A stretch of DNA of 16,230 nucleotides. Origin: an uncultured bacterium. GTDB lineage: Bacteria; Verrucomicrobiota; Lentisphaeria; Victivallales; UBA1829. Every line of letters begins with the position of its first letter. Position 1 is the stretch's first letter. The notes under the pieces were generated by a model. That model saw nothing but the letters and a program-made list of their open reading frames with translations, was not told the DNA's origin and did not search any database. The stretch covers positions 1-16,230 of the forward strand of contig URKJ01000061.1 of NCBI GenBank assembly GCA_900548385.1, in the 5' to 3' direction. Below are positions 1 through 7,139 of the stretch, one piece after another. The position numbers and the translations under genes were made by a program.

Positions 1-48
1 CGAGATGTAGCTCCGTCTCGTGGGCTCGGAGATGTGTATAAGAGACAG
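1..48 (+). other. Nextera sequencing adapter (artefact)
   Basis: This is not genomic. Bases 1-6 are the last bases of the Illumina P7 primer, 7-14 an 8-base i7 index (GTAGCTCC, index GGAGCTAC), 15-29 the Nextera read-2 primer core, and 30-48 the 19-base Tn5 mosaic end. Bases 3-48 are the exact reverse complement of 16185-16230, so the contig appears to have a perfect 46-bp terminal inverted repeat. That repeat is library-made, not a transposon end. Genome sequence begins at 49. Confidence 0.98.
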
Positions 49-104
49 CCCATGAACTCATCGTGCAGGAAGCCCTGCTTCAGGCGGCCGGTTATTATCA
101 GTGA
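49..104 (+). CDS. 3' end of an unidentified gene (partial)
   Basis: An open frame enters from the contig edge and encodes the C-terminal tail HELIVQEALLQAAGYYQ before a TGA at 102-104. It has no start inside the window. Only 17 complete codons are visible, far too few to assign a family. The stop lies 8 bp before the ATG of the next gene, and the ribosome-binding GAGG of that gene overlaps the stop codon. The two were therefore probably cotranscribed, and this would be an upstream member of the oxidoreductase/transporter operon. The reading frame is supported mainly by this tight spacing. Confidence 0.55.
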
Positions 105-112
105 GGGAAATC

Positions 113-1222
113 ATGAAAATCGGTATTATTTACGACACATCCGTTGAGGGACTAAAAGGACACGGCACTCATCTGGCTTACCGCGGGCTCCCCGTGGAAA
201 TGCTGGCAGTCGCCGACACCAACACGGCGGATCTGGAAAAACGGATGGCGGAAATGTGCGTTCCCCGCCATTACACGGACTATGTGGAAATGCTCGACCG
301 GGAAAAGCCGGATATTGTTGTTCTGGGGTCGCGGCTTCCGGGCGATCATCCTGCACCGGTCGAAGCGGCGGCAAAACGCGGTATTCACATGCTGATCGAA
401 AAACCGCTCTGCTCCACGCTGGAGGAAGCGGACCGCATGGTGGAACTCGCAGAACGCTTTCAGGTGAAGATCGCCGTTGCCCATCTTGCCCGTCATGCGC
501 TTGTTTTCCGCACCATGAGGCAGATGATCGATGCCGGAGCGATCGGGCGGCCGCTCACCGTTTACGGACGCGGCAAGGAAGATGAACGCGGCGGTGGAGA
601 GGACCTGACGGTTCTCGGCACTCATATTCTTGATCTCATGTGTTATCTGTTCGGCAATCCGGAATCGGTGTTCGCCGAAGTCACCTGCGGCGGCAAGCCT
701 CTGAAAGCGACCGACCGGAATATCACCAAAGAGCAGATCGGCCCGGCTGCCGGAGACAATATTTTCGCTCATTTCCATTTTCCGGACAACGTCCGCGGAC
801 TCTTTGAAAGCCGGAAAGGACTGTTCCGGGAAAAAGGACAGGTTCGCATGGGGATCACCGTTGCCGGAACGGACGGCTGTCTCAGCATGCGTTATGACAA
901 TGACCGTAAACTGCGTCTGACCCATTCCGAATATCCGCCGGAAGACGCGGCGGTGTACGAAGAAATACCTCTCGCAGAGACCCGGAGCATCCCCGGAGCG
1001 GAATCGCTCATCACCGAAGGCTGGATGCCTTACTTTGCGGTCAACAACCGCTTTGCCGCCTGGGATCTGGTCGAAGCGATCCGGGAAAACCGTCAGCCGC
1101 TCGCCAGTGTCTATGACGCACAACGCGTCCTCGAACTGATTCAGGGAATCTATCTTTCCCAGCTGGAAGGCCGCCGTATCGACTTCCCGCTCAAACAACG
1201 GAAACATCCTTTGGAGGGTTAA
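113..1222 (+). CDS. Gfo/Idh/MocA family oxidoreductase
   Basis: A 369-residue NAD(P)-dependent dehydrogenase of the glucose-fructose oxidoreductase/inositol dehydrogenase family, which usually acts on sugars, cyclitols or their keto forms in the cytoplasm. The Rossmann half covers about residues 1-125, with the family EKP motif at 96-98 (Lys97). The C-terminal half contains GTHILD at 169-174, where His171 fits the usual catalytic histidine. Asp35 at the end of strand 2 favours NAD. Oddly, the N-terminal glycine-rich loop is degenerate (GIIYDTSVEG) and lacks a clear GxGxxG. A GTG at 101 is in frame, but the ATG at 113 is chosen because GAGG at 103-106 sits 6 bp before it and the protein then starts directly on strand 1. 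Its neighbours are other oxidoreductases. The substrate cannot be read from the sequence. Confidence 0.9.
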   Translation: MKIGIIYDTSVEGLKGHGTHLAYRGLPVEMLAVADTNTADLEKRMAEMCVPRHYTDYVEMLDREKPDIVVLGSRLPGDHPAPVEAAAKRGIHMLIEKPLCSTLEEADRMVELAERFQVKIAVAHLARHALVFRTMRQMIDAGAIGRPLTVYGRGKEDERGGGEDLTVLGTHILDLMCYLFGNPESVFAEVTCGGKPLKATDRNITKEQIGPAAGDNIFAHFHFPDNVRGLFESRKGLFREKGQVRMGITVAGTDGCLSMRYDNDRKLRLTHSEYPPEDAAVYEEIPLAETRSIPGAESLITEGWMPYFAVNNRFAAWDLVEAIRENRQPLASVYDAQRVLELIQGIYLSQLEGRRIDFPLKQRKHPLEG

Positions 1223-1226
1223 AACT

Positions 1227-2219
1227 ATGTCAAAAGGAACCCGTATCGCATTCATTGCAAAAGGGCGCGCGGAACTGGAATCGTTCGAAGTTCCGCACGC
1301 GGAACCGGGCAAGCTCTTGCTCCGGACCGAATGTACGCTGATCTCTCCGGGAACGGAACGCGCCAACCTGCTTGATATGACCGACTACAGGGGATGGCCG
1401 AAATATCTCGGTTACAGCGCCGTTGCAACGGTCCTTGATACCGGAAACAACGAAACGCCGTTAAAACCGGGAGACCGTGTTGCGGTCTATCACAGCATCC
1501 ATGCCTCACATCTGCTCAAACAGGAATGTGATCTGGTACGGCTTGAAGATCCTGCACTCCCCGCGGAAGAAGCGGTCTTTTCCATTGTTGCCGCAATGGG
1601 ACTTCAGGGGCTCCGCAAGGTACGCCCGGAACTCGGCGAATCGGTCATGGTCATGGGACAGGGATTACTGGGAATCTTCGCCCTTCAGTGCGCGCGTCTT
1701 TCCGGCGCATTCCCGCTGATTGCGCTCGATTTCAACCCGGCACGCCGCAGGCTGGCACTGGAACTCGGCGCGGATTACGCATTCTCCCCCGACGAACCGG
1801 AGCTGGAAAAGCGGATCATGGAGCTGACACGCGGCGGCGTCAATGCGGTTGTGGAAGTAACCGGAGCTCCCGACGCAATTAAACTCGGTCTCCGCTGTAT
1901 GGCTCCGATGGGAAGAATCGCGCTCACGGGCTGTTCCCGCTCTCCGACTTCCGAACTGGATTTTTACCATGCGGTCCACAAGCCGGGAATCACTATTATC
2001 GGAGCACATAATTTTGTCCGTCCGAAACAGGACAGTCGGCCGGGATACTGGACGATGCGCGACGATATGGCCATGCTTCTACGCTGTTTTTCCGCCGGAC
2101 GCCTCAAGACGCGTCCATTGATCACGGAACGGGCAAAACCGTCCCGGGCACCGGAAATCTATAACCGTCTGGCGGAAGGTGACCCCGCCATGCTCGGAAC
2201 GGTCTTTCAATGGAATTAA
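1227..2219 (+). CDS. zinc-independent MDR (alcohol-dehydrogenase-like) oxidoreductase
   Basis: A 330-residue medium-chain dehydrogenase/reductase. Residues 36-44 read CTLISPGTE, and at 144-149 GQGLLG is the dinucleotide-binding GxGxxG, followed by Asp168, which favours NAD. The catalytic zinc cysteine is replaced in the ISPGTE segment, the GHE histidine motif is absent (LGYSAVATV at about 61-69), and the four-cysteine structural zinc lobe is missing. It is therefore probably a non-zinc MDR. The segment GLQGLRKVRPELGE (about 125-138) resembles the MDR half of bi-domain (MDR plus Gfo/Idh) oxidoreductases. It begins 4 bp after the Gfo/Idh gene, with GGAGGG at 1213-1218 as ribosome-binding site. 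The two products may work on the same substrate. The exact reaction is unknown. Confidence 0.87.
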   Translation: MSKGTRIAFIAKGRAELESFEVPHAEPGKLLLRTECTLISPGTERANLLDMTDYRGWPKYLGYSAVATVLDTGNNETPLKPGDRVAVYHSIHASHLLKQECDLVRLEDPALPAEEAVFSIVAAMGLQGLRKVRPELGESVMVMGQGLLGIFALQCARLSGAFPLIALDFNPARRRLALELGADYAFSPDEPELEKRIMELTRGGVNAVVEVTGAPDAIKLGLRCMAPMGRIALTGCSRSPTSELDFYHAVHKPGITIIGAHNFVRPKQDSRPGYWTMRDDMAMLLRCFSAGRLKTRPLITERAKPSRAPEIYNRLAEGDPAMLGTVFQWN

Positions 2220-2246
2220 CACAAGAACAATAACGGAGGATTGACA

Positions 2247-3014
2247 ATGAAACTGCAAGGAAAAACGGCTGTCGTGACAGGCGGAGGCGGCTGCATCAGC
2301 GCGGAAATCTGCCGGAAACTGGCAGAACGGGGCGCCACAGTCGCGGTAATCGACATTCGCGGAGAAGCCGCAGCCAAAACAGCGGAAACCATCCGCGCTG
2401 ACGGCGGCAATGCCGTCCCGTTCCTCTGCGACATCACCGATTACTCCGCCGTACAGACTCTGATGGACGATATTGCCGCCCGGTTCGGCGGAATCGACAT
2501 CCTTGTCAACACGGCGGGCGGCTCCGCCCGCGAAAAATGCCGGAAATTCCACGAACAGGAGATCGACGTGATCGAAAGAGTTTTGAAAATGAACCTGAAC
2601 AGCGCGATCTACTGCACCCGCGCAGTCGTCAACCGCATGATCGGAGCGGGATCCGGGAAAATCATCTTCATCGGCTCCTCTGTCGGAATCGGCGGACTCG
2701 TGAACTGCGTCGATTATGCAGCCTCGAAAGGCGCGATCTTTTCCCTCGCCAAAGCGCTGGCAATGGAACTCGGACCTTATAACATCAATGTGAACTGTGT
2801 CTCTCCGGGAATCATACCGCGTCCGGAAGAGGCGCGCGCACACGGCGAACTCGCGGAAAAAACCGCACGGGAAAAAAGCTGGTCCACCCGGATCGGACGC
2901 CCCGGCGACATCGCCAGCATGGTCGCCTATCTCTGCTCGCCGGAAGCGGATTATATTCTCGGACAGAATTTCATCGTTGACGGCGGACGCACTCTTGGAC
3001 TGAAAGGAAACTGA
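2247..3014 (+). CDS. short-chain dehydrogenase/reductase (SDR)
   Basis: A 255-residue classical SDR. Visible are the cofactor loop TGGGGCIS at 11-18, Asp36 favouring NAD(H), VNTAGG at about 87-92 in place of NNAG, Asn116, Ser144, and the catalytic YxxxK with Tyr157 and Lys161. The tail ILGQNFIVDGG is typical of the family. The cofactor loop departs from TGxxxGxG because Cys and Ser stand at the last two glycine positions. A similar TGGGG-type loop occurs in SDRs annotated as sugar-acid (mannonate-type) oxidoreductases, so a uronate or keto-sugar substrate is possible but unproven. An in-frame TTG at 2241 abuts the ribosome-binding GGAGGA (2235-2240) with no spacer, so the ATG at 2247 is preferred. 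The gene lies 27 bp after the MDR gene and 2 bp before the next. Confidence 0.9.
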   Translation: MKLQGKTAVVTGGGGCISAEICRKLAERGATVAVIDIRGEAAAKTAETIRADGGNAVPFLCDITDYSAVQTLMDDIAARFGGIDILVNTAGGSAREKCRKFHEQEIDVIERVLKMNLNSAIYCTRAVVNRMIGAGSGKIIFIGSSVGIGGLVNCVDYAASKGAIFSLAKALAMELGPYNINVNCVSPGIIPRPEEARAHGELAEKTAREKSWSTRIGRPGDIASMVAYLCSPEADYILGQNFIVDGGRTLGLKGN

Positions 3015-3016
3015 AT

Positions 3017-3976
3017 ATGAAAGCAATCCTGGTTGATGAACGGCAGAATCTCTTCTGGACGGATGTTCCGGATCCGGTTCCCAACGAAAACGAGGTCCTG
3101 ATCCAAATTCATGCGGCGGCACTGAACCGCGCCGACTTGCTTCAGCGTGCAGGAAAATATCCGCCTCCTCCGGGCTGGCCGGAATGGATGGGACTCGAAG
3201 CAGCCGGGATCGTTCTCCGTGCCCCCGCGAACAGCCGGTGGAAGCCCGGAGACAAAGTTTGCGCACTCCTCGGCGGCGGCGGATACGCGGAGAAGATCGC
3301 CGTCCCGCAGGATATGGTCCTTCCCGTCCCGCGCGGTCTTTCCATGGTGGAAGCCGCCGCTCTGCCGGAAGTATTCGCCACCTCATGGCTGAACCTCCGG
3401 TATGAAGCGGATCTGAAACCCGGTGAAACGGTCTTCATTCAGGCGGGGGCCAGCGGACTCGGCATTGCTGCGATCCAGACCGCAAAGCACATGGGTGCAA
3501 CCGTCGTAACGAGCGTCGGATCGGACGACAAAGCGGAGTTTGTCCGCAAACTCGGTGCGGATGACGCAGTCAATCGCAGAACAGAAGACCCGTCGGTACT
3601 CTTTGAACGCCACAGCGTCAACGTCGCGCTAGACTGCGTCGGCGGCTCTGTGCTCGGCGGCTGCATCGGGAAAATGGCGGTCGGCGGACGCTGGATCCTG
3701 ATTTCGACTCTCGGCGGCGAAACAGCGGAAATCCCCCTGCGTCCCATCCTCAAACGCGCAATCACGCTCAAAGGCAGCACGCTCCGCAGCCGCACGAACG
3801 AAATGAAAGGAAAGATTCTCGCGGATCTGGAACGGGAGCTCTGGCCCGCGATCACTGCGGGAACAATCCGCCCCGTCATCCATGCCGTACTGCCGGTCGA
3901 ACACGCCGCCGACGCTCACGCCATTCTGCAAAGCGGAAAAAATACCGGAAAAGTCGTACTGACGATCGGACACTGA
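3017..3976 (+). CDS. PIG3/TP53I3-type NAD(P)H quinone oxidoreductase-like MDR
   Basis: A 319-residue zinc-free MDR of the quinone oxidoreductase group. NRADLLQRAGKYPPPPG at 37-53 is the hallmark of the PIG3 subfamily. GLEAAG follows at 59-64, GGGGYAEK at about 86-93, ALPEVFATSW at about 115-124, and the NADPH-binding GASGLGI at 144-150. Members reduce quinones or enones using NADPH in the cytoplasm, and many annotated relatives have no known natural substrate. It begins 2 bp after the SDR stop, with an AAGGAA ribosome-binding site about 6 bp upstream of the ATG. This makes it the fourth oxidoreductase in a row and ties it to the same pathway by position. In this setting a role on a sugar-derived enone or keto intermediate is as likely as general quinone detoxification. 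Confidence 0.88.
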   Translation: MKAILVDERQNLFWTDVPDPVPNENEVLIQIHAAALNRADLLQRAGKYPPPPGWPEWMGLEAAGIVLRAPANSRWKPGDKVCALLGGGGYAEKIAVPQDMVLPVPRGLSMVEAAALPEVFATSWLNLRYEADLKPGETVFIQAGASGLGIAAIQTAKHMGATVVTSVGSDDKAEFVRKLGADDAVNRRTEDPSVLFERHSVNVALDCVGGSVLGGCIGKMAVGGRWILISTLGGETAEIPLRPILKRAITLKGSTLRSRTNEMKGKILADLERELWPAITAGTIRPVIHAVLPVEHAADAHAILQSGKNTGKVVLTIGH

Positions 3977-3977
3977 C

Positions 3978-5249
3978 ATGCTTCGGTTCTCCGGCGGAGT
4001 GCCGCGTAAATACCGCCTATGGTTCATGCTGTTCTGCGGCACGGCACTCTATTTCTTTGCAAACGTTCAACGGGTGGCAATTCCCGGCACGGTATTCAAT
4101 CTGCTTCAGGAACGCCTGAACGTCTCCGCTCCGTGGATTACGGGACTCGGCTCCGCATTCATGTACATCTATGCGGTCAATCAGCTGTTCATCGGACTGC
4201 TGGTCGAACGCTTCGGAGGCACGCGGGTCATCTCCTGCGGAGCCTTGCTGTTCTGTGCCGGTTCTCTGCTGTTTCCATGGTCGGATTCCCTGCCGATGCT
4301 CTATTTCAGCCGGGCTCTGACAGGACTCGGCGCAAGTGCGCTTTATTTGAGTCTGATACAGGAGACCATCCGCATTTTCCGCAACAGTTACAGTCTTCTG
4401 ATCTCGCTGGTCATCATGATCGGTTACGCAGGCGGAATCACGGCAAACGCCCCGTTTGCGCTCTGCGTCGACCGCTTCGGGCTCACTCCGGTACTGTACA
4501 CGGCTGGCGGAATATCCGTGTTCTTTTATCTGCTTTATCTGCTGACCGCCTCCACGCTGAAACCGCCGCCGGTCCGGACAGACGCCACACTCCGTTTTGC
4601 AAATTTCACCGACGTGCTCAAAATCCCGCACAACCGCTTTCTGTTTCTGTTCAGCGGAATCAACTTCGGGCTTTACTATGTTCTTCAGACGGTGATCGGT
4701 AAAAAATTTCTGGAAGATTTCTGCTGCTTTGCACCTGATCCGGCGGCATGGGTGCTTTCCCTGATGGGTACGCTTTCGGCGGTTTCCGGACTCCTGCTCG
4801 CCATACTGAGCCGCTGTACGGGGAACCGGCGGCGGATTTTCTGCCGCATTGCGGGAACAATGTGCGTCACGGCTTTTTCCGTCCTGACGATTCTGCTGCT
4901 GTGTGACATACGGACCGGCTGGATCGCCGTTGTGTTCTGCCTGTTCTCTCTGACCGCCAGCATGTCGACGATCACGATTCCTCTTCTGCGGGAAACGAAT
5001 ACGCCGTCTCTGAGCGGACCGGCGATCTGTTTTATGAATTTCAGTTTCTATCTGGCAGTGGCATTTTTCGGCAATCTGACCGGATTTCTGATGAACTGTT
5101 TCCCGCCGGAATCCCGGAACGGCGCCCTGATCTACGGCAGAAACTCCTATCTCGCGGTCTTTGCGGTCCTGACACTGTTCGCCATTCCCGTTTTCCTCTG
5201 CTCTCTGCGCATGCGGGAAACAATGGGGAAGCAGCAATTCCTGAAATAA
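3978..5249 (+). CDS. major facilitator superfamily (MFS) transporter
   Basis: A 423-residue inner-membrane carrier with about 12 hydrophobic segments and a polar central loop (about 193-220) between the two halves. The MFS motif A is visible at 73-84 (GLLVERFGGTR), and the fourth-helix region carries SRALTGLGASALYLSL. It starts 1 bp after the preceding stop and has only a weak Shine-Dalgarno sequence, so translation is probably coupled. As the last gene of the operon it is the likely importer of the compound processed by the four oxidoreductases. The substrate specificity cannot be read. A T-rich stretch (5253-5267) follows the stop but no convincing stem precedes it, so a terminator is not called. 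Confidence 0.88.
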   Translation: MLRFSGGVPRKYRLWFMLFCGTALYFFANVQRVAIPGTVFNLLQERLNVSAPWITGLGSAFMYIYAVNQLFIGLLVERFGGTRVISCGALLFCAGSLLFPWSDSLPMLYFSRALTGLGASALYLSLIQETIRIFRNSYSLLISLVIMIGYAGGITANAPFALCVDRFGLTPVLYTAGGISVFFYLLYLLTASTLKPPPVRTDATLRFANFTDVLKIPHNRFLFLFSGINFGLYYVLQTVIGKKFLEDFCCFAPDPAAWVLSLMGTLSAVSGLLLAILSRCTGNRRRIFCRIAGTMCVTAFSVLTILLLCDIRTGWIAVVFCLFSLTASMSTITIPLLRETNTPSLSGPAICFMNFSFYLAVAFFGNLTGFLMNCFPPESRNGALIYGRNSYLAVFAVLTLFAIPVFLCSLRMRETMGKQQFLK

Positions 5250-5354
5250 TCCGTTTTTTTTCTTTTTCATACTGTAAAAAATTAAATTCCGATGTATCTT
5301 AAATATGAAAATACAGGAATGACAGCAAAATCAATCAAGGAGAACGGTTTTATC

Positions 5355-5975
5355 ATGCTTCAGCTGCTCGCCGCCACCGGCAACCAACACAAGATCGTGG
5401 AATTCAGAACACTGCTTGCGGATTTGAACAGCCGCGTCAATATCGTAACTCCGGACACGATCCCGTATTTCCCGGAACTGATCGAAGACGGCAAGTCGTT
5501 TGAAGAAAATGCGGAGCGGAAAGCCGAACAGGCATCCGCCTATGCCGATATGGCGGCATTCGCCGACGACTCCGGTCTCGAAGTGGAAGCTCTGAACGGT
5601 GCCCCCGGCATCTATTCCGCCCGTTATGCGGGCGAAGGTGCGACCGATGCCCAGCGCATCGAAAAACTGTTGAACGCCATGAAAGGACAGACCAACCGTA
5701 AAGCCCGGTTCGTCTGCGTGATTGCGATTGCCTACCGCGGCGACGATGTGGCGCTGTTCCGGGGTGAAGTCCGCGGAACCATCGCCGACGCCCCCCGCGG
5801 AACCAACGGTTTCGGCTATGATCCCGTCTTCATCCCGGAAGGTTACGATAAAACATTCGGCGAGCTTCCGAAAGAGGTCAAAGATGCCATCAGTCACCGT
5901 GCCAACGCCATCGGAAAAGCCGTAAAATTCATTCGCGCCGAACTCGACAGCATGGATGACTTTGAATTCGTATGA
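5355..5975 (+). CDS. rdgB: XTP/dITP diphosphatase (RdgB/HAM1)
   Basis: A 206-residue nucleotide-pool sanitising enzyme that hydrolyses dITP, XTP and ITP to monophosphates. Family motifs are all present: ATGNQHK at 7-13, ADDSGLEVEALNGAPGIYSA at 70-89 with the metal-binding/catalytic aspartates, FGYDPVF at 153-159, and SHRANA at 180-185 in place of the usual SHRGKA. The frame is open up to an ATG at 5292, but the 5355 ATG matches the family N terminus. An AAGGAG at 5337-5342 supports it, although its spacing of 12 bp is long. The 105-bp gap before the gene is AT-rich and may hold a promoter (candidate -10 boxes near 5283-5305), but no clear -35/-10 pair stands out. The gene overlaps the next by ATGA. 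Confidence 0.96.
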   Translation: MLQLLAATGNQHKIVEFRTLLADLNSRVNIVTPDTIPYFPELIEDGKSFEENAERKAEQASAYADMAAFADDSGLEVEALNGAPGIYSARYAGEGATDAQRIEKLLNAMKGQTNRKARFVCVIAIAYRGDDVALFRGEVRGTIADAPRGTNGFGYDPVFIPEGYDKTFGELPKEVKDAISHRANAIGKAVKFIRAELDSMDDFEFV

Positions 5976-6880
5976 AAAGCCTGTTTCCCGCCGCTCTTCT
6001 TGCCCTGACTGTTCTGACCGTTTCCGCGGCGGAACAGCGGCTTTCCTTTGTCCGCCCCTCAAAAACCGGCGATTTTTTCAATGCGGAAATCAATCTGGCT
6101 GCACAACGGGAATATAAATTCATTCTTCCGGGGCCCGGCAAGCCCGTGGAAAAACAGGAATCTCTGACAGCGACATTTTTTGCGGATCTGAAAGTTCTGG
6201 AGGTCGACCGGGCAGGCAGTCCGCTCCGTCTGGAACTGCGGATCAGCAGCGCGGGCGGCTTTCTCAACGGAAACCGTTTCGATTCCGCGCTTCTGAACCG
6301 GAAAACGGTGATCGCCGATCTCCGTTCCACCCCTGCCCGCTTCACCGACAAAGCAACCGGTCAGGCGGTCGCTCCGTCGGCTGCCGCGCTTCTGGGCGCA
6401 GTATTCCGCCCGCCGACGGGCGACACGCTTTCCAACACACTCGGCAGCTCCGCTCCGCTGCAAATCGGTTACAAATGGAACATTTCCGCTCTTCCGGTTC
6501 TGCAATCCCTGCGGAAACGCGGACTCGTTCTGTCCCCGGATTCAATCACAGCGCAGGCAAAAATCGCGGAAAAAGAGAATTACCGGGGAATCGAAACCTG
6601 CCGGGTGGACGTCGATATTGCATCAAGCGGAGTTTCCACACTGGATTTCCGTCTCCGCTCCTCGGTATGGGTCCCGCTGGATCCGAAGCGGAATATCGTC
6701 CGTACGCTCCGCACCGGCGTGGAAGTCGTTGATACCGTTCTTCCGGGAGACAATCCGCTGGCGGCGGGTTCTTCCGTGCGCGTCATATCCAAAGAGAGCC
6801 TGGAAGCGATCCTGCTTCCCGCGCAGGAAAAGAAAGAACTTCCGAAAACGGGTTTCTGGACGGATTTTATTCTCCGCTGA
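5972..6880 (+). CDS. secreted protein of unknown function
   Basis: A 302-residue protein with a clear signal peptide: Lys2, a hydrophobic core of about residues 4-17, and cleavage near VSA-A-EQ (residue 19 or 20). The mature part is rich in short beta-prone stretches, has only one obvious cysteine (near residue 211), and shows no membrane anchor after the signal. It is therefore probably periplasmic or exported. I do not recognise the family. The N-terminal half has alternating polar/hydrophobic strands and the middle a Ser/Gly/Pro-rich segment. Its ATG overlaps the rdgB stop as ATGA and no good Shine-Dalgarno precedes it, so translation is probably coupled to rdgB. That linkage is functionally unexplained. 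The next gene lies 259 bp downstream behind its own promoters. Confidence 0.82.
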   Translation: MKSLFPAALLALTVLTVSAAEQRLSFVRPSKTGDFFNAEINLAAQREYKFILPGPGKPVEKQESLTATFFADLKVLEVDRAGSPLRLELRISSAGGFLNGNRFDSALLNRKTVIADLRSTPARFTDKATGQAVAPSAAALLGAVFRPPTGDTLSNTLGSSAPLQIGYKWNISALPVLQSLRKRGLVLSPDSITAQAKIAEKENYRGIETCRVDVDIASSGVSTLDFRLRSSVWVPLDPKRNIVRTLRTGVEVVDTVLPGDNPLAAGSSVRVISKESLEAILLPAQEKKELPKTGFWTDFILR

Positions 6881-6894
6881 ATGCAGGAGAATCA

Positions 6895-6922
6895 TTGAAA
6901 AAAAGCAGAATCGTGCTATATT
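6895..6922 (+). promoter_or_regulatory. promoter P1 of the rpsP cluster
   Basis: TTGAAA at 6895-6900 and TATATT at 6917-6922 are separated by 16 bp. A TG one base upstream of the -10 box (6914-6915) gives an extended -10 element. Both hexamers are close to the sigma-70 consensus. The site starts 15 bp after the preceding stop codon and points into the ribosomal-protein cluster. The gap is AT-rich compared with the flanking genes. Confidence 0.7.
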
Positions 6923-6989
6923 ACTTTTCTGGAATAAAAAAAAGATGAAAAATTTATAGTATTTCGGGTTATGCTTCCATAAAAAACGT

Positions 6990-7017
6990 TTGTAAAATGG
7001 AAAAGAACCTGTATATT
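6990..7017 (+). promoter_or_regulatory. promoter P2 of the rpsP cluster
   Basis: TTGTAA at 6990-6995 and TATATT at 7012-7017 have a 16-bp spacer. An alternative -10 TATTAT at 7014-7019 gives 18 bp. It lies about 95 bp downstream of P1, so the two form a tandem pair, which is common ahead of ribosomal-protein operons. Transcription would begin near 7025 and leave a leader of about 115 bases before rpsP. Confidence 0.55.
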
Positions 7018-7032
7018 ATAAGTCTTTTATTG

Positions 7033-7096
7033 CCGCCTGTGACGAAGAATGCAGCGACCACAGGGCGGAAACGCGGAATATCGGAGTCGGTATTCC
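7033..7096 (+). promoter_or_regulatory. structured 5' leader of the rpsP mRNA
   Basis: Two inverted repeats follow promoter P2. CCGCCTGTG at 7033-7041 pairs with CACAGGGCGG at 7059-7068, with one bulged G. GGAATA at 7075-7080 pairs perfectly with TATTCC at 7091-7096 across a 10-base loop. Neither is followed by a T-run, so they do not look like terminators. They may form an RNA fold that controls translation of the ribosomal-protein genes, as ribosomal leaders often do. No known leader family was recognised. Confidence 0.4.
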
Positions 7097-7139
7097 ATGT
7101 AACAAACTGGACCAAAGCAGGAGATGAAGGAAGTCCACT

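Noticed and set aside
152..1366. 404-codon minus-strand ORF
   Set aside because: It lies opposite the Gfo/Idh gene, has no recognisable domain and no good ribosome-binding site. Long antisense frames are expected with this codon usage.
2079..3386. 435-codon minus-strand ORF
   Set aside because: It is a shadow of the SDR and MDR genes, with low-complexity Arg-rich translation and no motif.
5253..5267. T-rich run after the MFS gene as an intrinsic terminator
   Set aside because: Only a weak 4-bp GGAA/TTCC stem lies upstream, too little to call a terminator.
4017..5270. 417-codon minus-strand ORF
   Set aside because: It is antisense to the MFS transporter. The translation is unusually rich in Gln, Arg and Glu, as expected for the complement of a hydrophobic gene.
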